IMG/VR virus record: IMGVR_UViG_3300025141_000677
Location: 1 to 25,277 of that record
Length of the DNA stretch: 25,277 nucleotides
Source: a virus
Reading direction: 5' to 3' (one strand)
The notes beneath the pieces were generated by a model, which saw only the letters and a program-made list of their open reading frames with translations, was not told where the DNA came from and did not search any database. Shown piece after piece: positions 1 through 5,131 of the stretch; the first letter of the stretch is position 1; every line of letters begins with the position of its first letter. The position numbers were made by a program, and so were the translations under genes.

Positions 1-568
1 CTTTAATTGAACCTTTATTCTTCGCAAGCGCAGATGATTTACGCTTCGGCACCAGATTGGTTTGTGGAAAAGCACCCTTCGTCTTCGGGAGAGTGTAGGT
101 TAGTGTAAAATCAACACCATTATCCACGTCCGTAATGTCACCATAGTCAGGATTTAAAACTAGACCCAGCAATGTCTCATAAATGGTCTTACCATAACCC
201 CAAATGCGTACACCAGCTTCCTCGTTGCCCCGATCAATCACGGGTGAGAAAAAGCGTTGGCGAACGAAAAGAGACTTAGCCATTTTCTTGCTATCGTCAG
301 TTCCTTCTTGCCACAACTTTGAAGCGAAATCACAAATTGGACAGTTTTCACCAAACTGCCGCTTAGGACAAAGGACGCCTCCGCGAGCCCCTTCACCCAA
401 ATTATAATGAAAGTGATAAACCTTAAACGGATCACCGTCTTCGGTTGGAACAATTCTAATATCTTGATCACCTTCCTGCGGTCGCCACCAAACATTATCC
501 TGTTTGGATTTTCCGCCGCTTTCTAAATCTTGAAGCTTTGACTTCATTTTTGCCATATCTAATGCCAT
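1..568 (-). CDS. gp32-like single-stranded DNA binding protein (3' end cut by window edge)
   Basis: The visible 189 residues begin MALDMAKMKSKLQDL and run off the window, so the C-terminus is missing. The start ATG at 568-566 has a strong AAGGAGG at 576-584; a second in-frame Met at residue 5 is less well placed. A Cys/His cluster fits the zinc module of T4 gp32: H52, H54, C67, C76 and C79, the last two in CPICDFASK (T4 has CPVCQYISK). Further on, VRIWGYGKTIYETLLGLVL at 120-138 resembles the T4 stretch VFKYRFGKKIWDKINAMI. In the T4 family this protein coats ssDNA during replication, recombination and repair. It is the last visible gene of the replication cassette. Its codons look more GC-rich than those of the genes just upstream, similar to the capsid gene, which suggests high expression (inference). 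Assignment rests on motif recognition, not a search. Confidence 0.85.
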   Translation of the reverse strand, partial: MALDMAKMKSKLQDLESGGKSKQDNVWWRPQEGDQDIRIVPTEDGDPFKVYHFHYNLGEGARGGVLCPKRQFGENCPICDFASKLWQEGTDDSKKMAKSLFVRQRFFSPVIDRGNEEAGVRIWGYGKTIYETLLGLVLNPDYGDITDVDNGVDFTLTYTLPKTKGAFPQTNLVPKRKSSALAKNKGSIK

Positions 569-593
569 ATTTATATTCCTCCTTAAGAAATTA

Positions 594-1043
594 TTATATA
601 ATAGGATAGAGTCGGAGCTTACCGACTTTACAATCCGCTGGGTTATTGTATAAAGTTTTTGGACTGCAACCTCTTTCGATAGCTTCGGCTGCCGTCAAAC
701 GGAATGCAGCGAGCCCTTGTCTCACATGATTACTGGTCGCACCAGGATATACTGATGCAAATTTTGCCATGTCTACTGCGCATTTTCCATTTCCCGTAAG
801 AGTAACGCCCTCAACTTTATTACGACGGATGTTTTGATAATTAATTCCACCAAGAACTTTGCAAACATTCTTAATTGGAATGTTCGCCAACTTTATTGAG
901 GTATCTGTTTCCTCTTTAGAATTTGGATCCAAAAGCATGTTTATAAATTGTTCTATATCAACTTGAATCTTTAACTTATCAAAAGGTATTCCGACATTTT
1001 TATACAAGTGTAATACTTGTTCCAAAGTCATTTCCTTTAACAT
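594..1043 (-). CDS. Uncharacterised 149-residue protein next to the gp32-like gene
   Basis: I do not recognise this protein. It has a clear AAGGAG ribosome site ahead of the ATG at 1043-1041 and ends 25 nt before the gp32-like start, so it is a genuine gene of the replication cassette. The N-terminal third is helical and amphipathic (MLKEMTLEQVLHLYKNVGIP). The middle holds NVCKVLGGINYQNIRRNKVEG (in part), and the C-terminal part is Ala-rich and probably helical (residues ~105-125), followed by three Cys-containing turns. There is no signal peptide or membrane segment. T4 places gp59 (helicase loader) and gp33 beside gp32, but I see no resemblance to either. Context suggests a replication, recombination or late-transcription accessory role; this is position-based inference only. 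Confidence 0.75.
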   Translation of the reverse strand: MLKEMTLEQVLHLYKNVGIPFDKLKIQVDIEQFINMLLDPNSKEETDTSIKLANIPIKNVCKVLGGINYQNIRRNKVEGVTLTGNGKCAVDMAKFASVYPGATSNHVRQGLAAFRLTAAEAIERGCSPKTLYNNPADCKVGKLRLYPII

Positions 1044-1107
1044 ATTATAATTTCTCCTTTTACTTTTTTAAGGTGAGGCCAGCAAATCTTCCAGCCCCCC
1101 AATTCTT

Positions 1108-1938
1108 TTATTTTTGAATCACCGATGAGTGATTCACGCAATAAATATAATCTTGTTCATAATCTGTTTCGAATATTCCATAAGTAACTCTAACATCATC
1201 TTCTTTTTTTGACGATACTGCATTTTTAATCTTACTCATTAATTCAAAATCCGATTCAAGCTTGTCTTTATTGTGAGTATAATAATACACTATATCGGAC
1301 ACGTTGTCAAGAGAAAAAAACATTTTATCCTCATTTTTTTCTAGGTCTGACATTCCAATTGTTGTAAGGCGAGCACCTACAGGAACCGAACAAAATGTGT
1401 CATTAACAGAATCATTATTTTTATAAACATTAATCATATGAATTGTTGAAACCACCATTTCATTAATCTTATCATTATAATTCTTGATAGAAATGTTTCC
1501 TACAATATGGGCCACTTCTTCATTAGATACTAAATACATTCTTTCAAAAACTCCAGATCGAGTATACTCCTGAAAGACATTATAAACTAATTTTTCTAAT
1601 TGTGACTGAGATTGATTTAATAAAGAAAGTTCTGGCTGGATATAAAGAATATTTATGTTACATTTTTTAAGATATTGTAGTATTTGTAACGATGCTGATG
1701 ATACTTTTCCTGCACCGGCCACGACGAATAGAATGTCGCCACTCACATCCTTGAAGAATGTCTTAAGAGAGGGCATTTTTTCCTCATAATCTTCAAACTT
1801 TTCATACTCTTTTAGAGGGAAAGTAGTTGGGGTCCGCTTCAAGCCAACGTCCAATTTATACGTCAAATATTGAGGATATTTGGTGAACTTATCAACGATG
1901 TTACAGCCTGCATTTCCAAGTCCAATGATGGTATCCAT
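1108..1938 (-). CDS. Divergent FtsZ/tubulin-superfamily protein
   Basis: The 276-residue protein opens with MDTIIGLGNAGCNIVDKF, matching the first strand and glycine loop of FtsZ (IKVIGVGGGGGNAV in E. coli). Residues 67-83 (GDILFVVAGAGKVSSAS) align with the FtsZ segment ending in GGGTGTG, but the signature is reduced to AGAGKVSSAS. Residues ~132-170 (ERMYLVSNEEVAHIVGN, then a helix with N155-D156) follow the FtsZ order of a strand ending in a PN-like turn, then a helix with ND. The C-terminal half is short and I see no NxDxxD-type T7 loop, so GTP hydrolysis is doubtful. FtsZ is about 380 residues. The ribosome site is weak (GTGAG inside the preceding gene, whose stop lies 3 nt upstream), suggesting coupled translation. 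In other phages tubulin relatives (PhuZ, TubZ) make filaments that centre or segregate DNA; whether this one polymerises is unknown. Confidence 0.6.
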   Translation of the reverse strand: MDTIIGLGNAGCNIVDKFTKYPQYLTYKLDVGLKRTPTTFPLKEYEKFEDYEEKMPSLKTFFKDVSGDILFVVAGAGKVSSASLQILQYLKKCNINILYIQPELSLLNQSQSQLEKLVYNVFQEYTRSGVFERMYLVSNEEVAHIVGNISIKNYNDKINEMVVSTIHMINVYKNNDSVNDTFCSVPVGARLTTIGMSDLEKNEDKMFFSLDNVSDIVYYYTHNKDKLESDFELMSKIKNAVSSKKEDDVRVTYGIFETDYEQDYIYCVNHSSVIQK

Positions 1939-1941
1939 TAT

Positions 1942-2163
1942 TTATTGCTCACTTATGATTTTAGTTACGCCATCAATCTCAATTAATGTTTTTTCAGGAT
2001 GGTTTTTGCAAAGCAAATCCCAAGCAAATGCTGCTGCAATAATTCCAGGTTCTTTCCCAAAGTGTTCAGTAACCCATTTATAATTTAAAAGATCTTCAAC
2101 TAAATTTGAAGTTTCCATAATTAATACCCCTTCTTCAAATTCTATAAACTTACATGACTTCAT
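1942..2163 (-). CDS. Small uncharacterised protein, 73 residues
   Basis: The stop of the pyrophosphohydrolase gene and this start share a base (TAATG at 2165-2161), and GAGGAA lies about 6 nt upstream, so the MKSCKF start is supported. A second Met at residue 16 also has a GGGG-type site ahead of it and could be an internal start. The protein is acidic and probably mostly helical, with residues ~40-52 (IIAAAFAWDLLCKNHP) forming a hydrophobic helix that is too short and too interrupted to be a clear membrane span. It matches no family I know. It sits between a nucleotide-cleaning enzyme and the FtsZ-like gene, 3 nt from the latter, so co-expression with both is likely. Confidence 0.65.
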   Translation of the reverse strand: MKSCKFIEFEEGVLIMETSNLVEDLLNYKWVTEHFGKEPGIIAAAFAWDLLCKNHPEKTLIEIDGVTKIISEQ

Positions 2164-2552
2164 TATTCTTCCTCAAGATATAATGTATTGGAAGGTGTGT
2201 GTGAACACCACTTGCTTTTGGTAACGCTTTCGTTTTCAACGACGACATCGCTCACCTCTTGCAAAACAATCCGCCGCCAAAATCCTCCGCGTGTAAAATT
2301 CTTTGCAATTCTAGCGCCTGTAAGATCCCATTTGTTTACTTCCGCAATAGACAATAAAACTTCTTCAATGTCTGCTAGTTCTTCAACACAAGGATCTTCA
2401 AGAAATTCTTGAACTTCTTCTTGGAGTTTATCTTTAAGTCTTTGTTGATAGTCTTCATTAACTGCAACATAAACTTTGCATTGTTTACCTTGAGACTCAA
2501 TAATCTCTGGGATTTTGTCTCTTACGAGTTTATTATATTTTTTAACAGACAT
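2163..2552 (-). CDS. MazG-like / PRA-PH-type nucleotide pyrophosphohydrolase
   Basis: The 129-residue protein begins with KYNKLVRDKIPEIIESQGK, the hallmark start of the small all-alpha NTP pyrophosphohydrolases often annotated as phosphoribosyl-ATP pyrophosphohydrolase-like (COG4997-type). The metal-binding pattern is present: E45, E46 and E49 in EEVQE, then E57, E58 and D61 in EELAD. RGGFWRRIVL at 89-97 is also typical. Members hydrolyse (d)NTPs to monophosphate and pyrophosphate. In phages, MazG relatives are thought to clean up or rebalance nucleotide pools or alarmones; the substrate here cannot be told. About 30 residues follow the conserved RGGF motif (to WCSHTPSNTLYLEEE) and have no family counterpart I recognise. 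The start directly abuts the stop of the 54-residue gene (TAA then ATG) and the end overlaps the next gene by one base. Confidence 0.85.
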   Translation of the reverse strand: MSVKKYNKLVRDKIPEIIESQGKQCKVYVAVNEDYQQRLKDKLQEEVQEFLEDPCVEELADIEEVLLSIAEVNKWDLTGARIAKNFTRGGFWRRIVLQEVSDVVVENESVTKSKWCSHTPSNTLYLEEE

Positions 2553-2717
2553 TTATGCTGCTCCATAAAAGATCAATTCAAATTTAGAACCGCTTCTATA
2601 TTTTCCTGCTCCTAGTGCGACCTTTTGGCTTAACACAATCATAAGCGCGTCGGGGTCGTCAGCAACAACTGTAATTTGTCTATCATCTTCTTTATAAATT
2701 AATTTATATTTTTTCAT
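2553..2717 (-). CDS. 54-residue microprotein translationally coupled to the DNA polymerase gene
   Basis: This short ORF starts MKKYKLIYKEDDRQITVVAD and ends SGSKFELIFYGAA, 54 residues. Its ATG overlaps the polymerase stop as ATGA (2717-2714), and its TAA at 2555-2553 is followed immediately by the ATG of the pyrophosphohydrolase gene. It therefore fills the gap exactly, which is strong evidence that it is translated. A beta-strand pattern at both ends with a short helix (DALMIVLSQKVAL) between suggests a small alpha/beta fold. I know no family for it. The position suggests a polymerase accessory or a regulator of nucleotide supply; this is inference from context only. Confidence 0.7.
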   Translation of the reverse strand: MKKYKLIYKEDDRQITVVADDPDALMIVLSQKVALGAGKYRSGSKFELIFYGAA

Positions 2718-3916
2718 CTAAATTTCCTCATATTGCCAAAGCTTGTTCCAAGACTGGTATTGACTTTAAAAACACCTAAATCAGTATCTCCAAATTCTTT
2801 TATTAAATTGTCTAGAATATCTTTGTCATTACGATCAAAGTCAATTACCATACTATCATGAATGAGCCCCATTGTAAAGGACTTTCTTCCTTCCAATAAT
2901 TTATTTACTGCTATTGCTCGCCTTAGAAAAGTGTCTGAAGTTGTGCTTTGGATGAGTGCATTCAAAGCATGAAACTTATCTGCTTTTACTTTGCGACCGA
3001 AAGGATTAATAATTTCTTTGCCGTTCCAATAATTCTGTAATGCTTTTTCTTTATCATAATATCTTTGAACTTCTGGAATACCAAGAGATGCATTTGGTGG
3101 GCCATACAACCATCCAAATATTTTACGTTTAATTTCCTCTCGACTCATTGTGCAATTAAGAAGGCGATCAAATATGCGACCGTGCCACTGATGAATATCT
3201 TCTTCTGGCTGCTCTTGTTTGTTCAATGCCAGCAAACATCGAAGTTCTGCTGCATTAAAATCAAGTTCAACAAACCAATCATTCTTAGGCATCACAACAT
3301 TTCTGTAATTTTTATCCAGAGTTAAAATAGGAAAGGAATCTTTTTTTGTTGTAAGGCGACCTGTGATTGTTCCAAATACATTATAAGAAATACAAGGTTG
3401 TATTCTTGCGAGCTTTTCTTTAAACTTTCTGGTACGAAACTCATATAATTTGGTATCAAGTGCTGACAAATCAATGTTAAGTTTATTGTTTTCTATTTCA
3501 AAGATTAGATCTGAGAGTTCCAATAAGAAATTATAGTTCTCTGGTTTTTCATAAGAATTTAAAACATGATCTGTTATCTGAGATTTCATATCAAAATATT
3601 CTTTAACAAAAGATTCAGGCACAAGATCATAAAAACAATAATCATTATATTTAACCTTTGCTTCTTCAAAAGATTTAATATAAGCAAAGTGTTTTTGTTT
3701 AGTTTTTTCCCAATCATCTTTTAAAATGTCAGGACAACACTGATCAAGGTTTTGACCTTGAGCATATAAATAAGCATATTTAATATCTTGATCTTTTAAA
3801 ATTGAGTTATATGACCAAGTTTTTGAAAGCTTATTATATTCTGGTTCAGATATAATTTCCTTATTTGAATAAATGCTTGCGCATTGTTGTTTGTTATCTA
3901 TTATTTGAAATAACAT
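2714..3916 (-). CDS. Family A DNA polymerase, polymerase domain only, short form
   Basis: All core family A motifs are readable in 400 residues: TGRL at 185-188; motif A ELDFNAAELR with D219, E224 and R226; motif B with R259, K263, F267, Y271 and G272 in the canonical spacing; an IQSTTSD helix at 322-328 matching QGTAAD; and motif C IHDS with H353 and D354. The metal-binding aspartates are therefore kept. Motif C has Ser where most members have Glu (HDE). No 3'-5' exonuclease motifs appear in the ~165-residue N-terminal part, which looks unrelated to Klenow. The stretch from the motif B Tyr to the QGTAAD-like Gln is ~52 residues versus ~83 in E. coli Pol I, so the fingers are shortened. The start lies 13 nt after the preceding gene and lacks a good ribosome site. 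The role is probably replication or gap filling. Confidence 0.9.
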   Translation of the reverse strand: MLFQIIDNKQQCASIYSNKEIISEPEYNKLSKTWSYNSILKDQDIKYAYLYAQGQNLDQCCPDILKDDWEKTKQKHFAYIKSFEEAKVKYNDYCFYDLVPESFVKEYFDMKSQITDHVLNSYEKPENYNFLLELSDLIFEIENNKLNIDLSALDTKLYEFRTRKFKEKLARIQPCISYNVFGTITGRLTTKKDSFPILTLDKNYRNVVMPKNDWFVELDFNAAELRCLLALNKQEQPEEDIHQWHGRIFDRLLNCTMSREEIKRKIFGWLYGPPNASLGIPEVQRYYDKEKALQNYWNGKEIINPFGRKVKADKFHALNALIQSTTSDTFLRRAIAVNKLLEGRKSFTMGLIHDSMVIDFDRNDKDILDNLIKEFGDTDLGVFKVNTSLGTSFGNMRKFR

Positions 3917-3929
3917 ATTTCAGATCATA

Positions 3930-5129
3930 TCATATTTTCTTTTTGCTGTCAACAGATTTCTTTCCAAAAATTGTATAAACATATTTTGAACCCGCAGTTA
4001 TTCCTTGCTGCTTTGTTATTGTTTGAGCACGAACAATATGTATCCTCATGTCAGCATCTGAAAATGATTGAGGATTTTCTGCAAGCAATATTCTTATATA
4101 ATAAGTGACCCAAAAACTATCAGAAAAACGTTGATCTATATCGGCTGCACCAATTAATTCTCTTTCAATAATTTTATGAACTGTTTTTTGGTGAGGAATG
4201 GAAAACTTAGATAAAGTAAATACAGGATTATCTCTTACATAAGAATAATAAAAATTTACCAAAGCTTCTTTAATCAGATTTGCATCCACCTCATATGACC
4301 TATTATAATAATAATCAAATAAATTAGAAAAGCTAAGAAGAATTGCCGGTGTGGTTCCTTCAGTATCTTTCATAATATATTTTTCCATATACTTTTGCAT
4401 AATAGGTGATTTGAGATCTGCGACCAATCGCCACGGAGCATTCTTATCTATCTTGAATCCAAATTTTTCAGCTGTCGTAGTATAGCATCTAAAACAAGCG
4501 TGTGTCAAGAAGTTTTCATATTTATTTTCATCATCATCATGCGGGCTGTCATCCACTTCAATCATAATTCCGCTTATCATTGGGGTGGTAAACTTTGAAG
4601 TAATAAAATTGGTCATTGTTACTGGAAAACCCTGGCCTTTTTCATTCATAAACTTAGTAAATTCATTCACAAAGTCCATGAAGGTTCGGACATTTTCATA
4701 TCTTTTTTTAAAAGGAAGATAGGCTTCAACCATCATATTATATAAAGCATCCATGTATTGCTGTTTTTCTGTCGCAGGATCAGCCCACGCCTTAGAAGGA
4801 ATTAAAAATTCAAATGGAGAATTTGATGCATCATCTTTTTGTAAGAAAAAATAAGCGTTGCGGAAATCTTCGAAGGCATCCACCACAAAGTTTAAAGCAA
4901 ATAAATTTTCATTACTTGAGTTTATTTTTTTAAGCTTTGTAAAAAGTGGATAGATAGGAGTTGCTTCTCGATCCAATCTTCCATATAAATTTTTCTCATA
5001 CCATAAATCAATAGGAATTGGAACATCATCGTTTATTAAATCAGGATATGATTCTTCTTTATATTTTTTGCGTTCTTCAAACAGAGTAAAGGCATTTAAT
5101 TTGTTTTTTCCAATTGGTTTGATTGCCAT
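3930..5129 (-). CDS. Uncharacterised 399-residue protein between tail hub and polymerase
   Basis: I do not recognise this protein. It is preceded by AGGGGAG lying inside the end of the hub gene, which stops 2 nt upstream, so it is expressed as part of the tail unit. It is soluble-looking, rich in aromatic residues and mixed in charge, with no signal peptide or transmembrane span. Notable stretches are a Phe/Tyr-rich segment near residues 80-95, an acidic DDSPHDDDENKYENF patch near residue 195 followed by CFRCY, and PWRLVADLKSP near residue 232. The C-terminus is Lys-rich. Coupling to the hub suggests a virion or baseplate-assembly protein, while the replication cassette begins directly after it. 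Function is unknown. Confidence 0.8.
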   Translation of the reverse strand: MAIKPIGKNKLNAFTLFEERKKYKEESYPDLINDDVPIPIDLWYEKNLYGRLDREATPIYPLFTKLKKINSSNENLFALNFVVDAFEDFRNAYFFLQKDDASNSPFEFLIPSKAWADPATEKQQYMDALYNMMVEAYLPFKKRYENVRTFMDFVNEFTKFMNEKGQGFPVTMTNFITSKFTTPMISGIMIEVDDSPHDDDENKYENFLTHACFRCYTTTAEKFGFKIDKNAPWRLVADLKSPIMQKYMEKYIMKDTEGTTPAILLSFSNLFDYYYNRSYEVDANLIKEALVNFYYSYVRDNPVFTLSKFSIPHQKTVHKIIERELIGAADIDQRFSDSFWVTYYIRILLAENPQSFSDADMRIHIVRAQTITKQQGITAGSKYVYTIFGKKSVDSKKKI

Positions 5130-5131
5130 TG

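Noticed and set aside
1044-1107. GC-rich patch with repeated GCTGG after the FtsZ-like gene as a terminator
   Set aside because: The GCTGG copies are direct, not inverted, so no good stem forms despite a run of six Gs upstream.
1690-1720. GAGKVSS in the FtsZ-like protein as a Walker A loop
   Set aside because: It lacks the GxxxxGK[ST] spacing, and the surrounding strand-loop fits the tubulin T4 position better.
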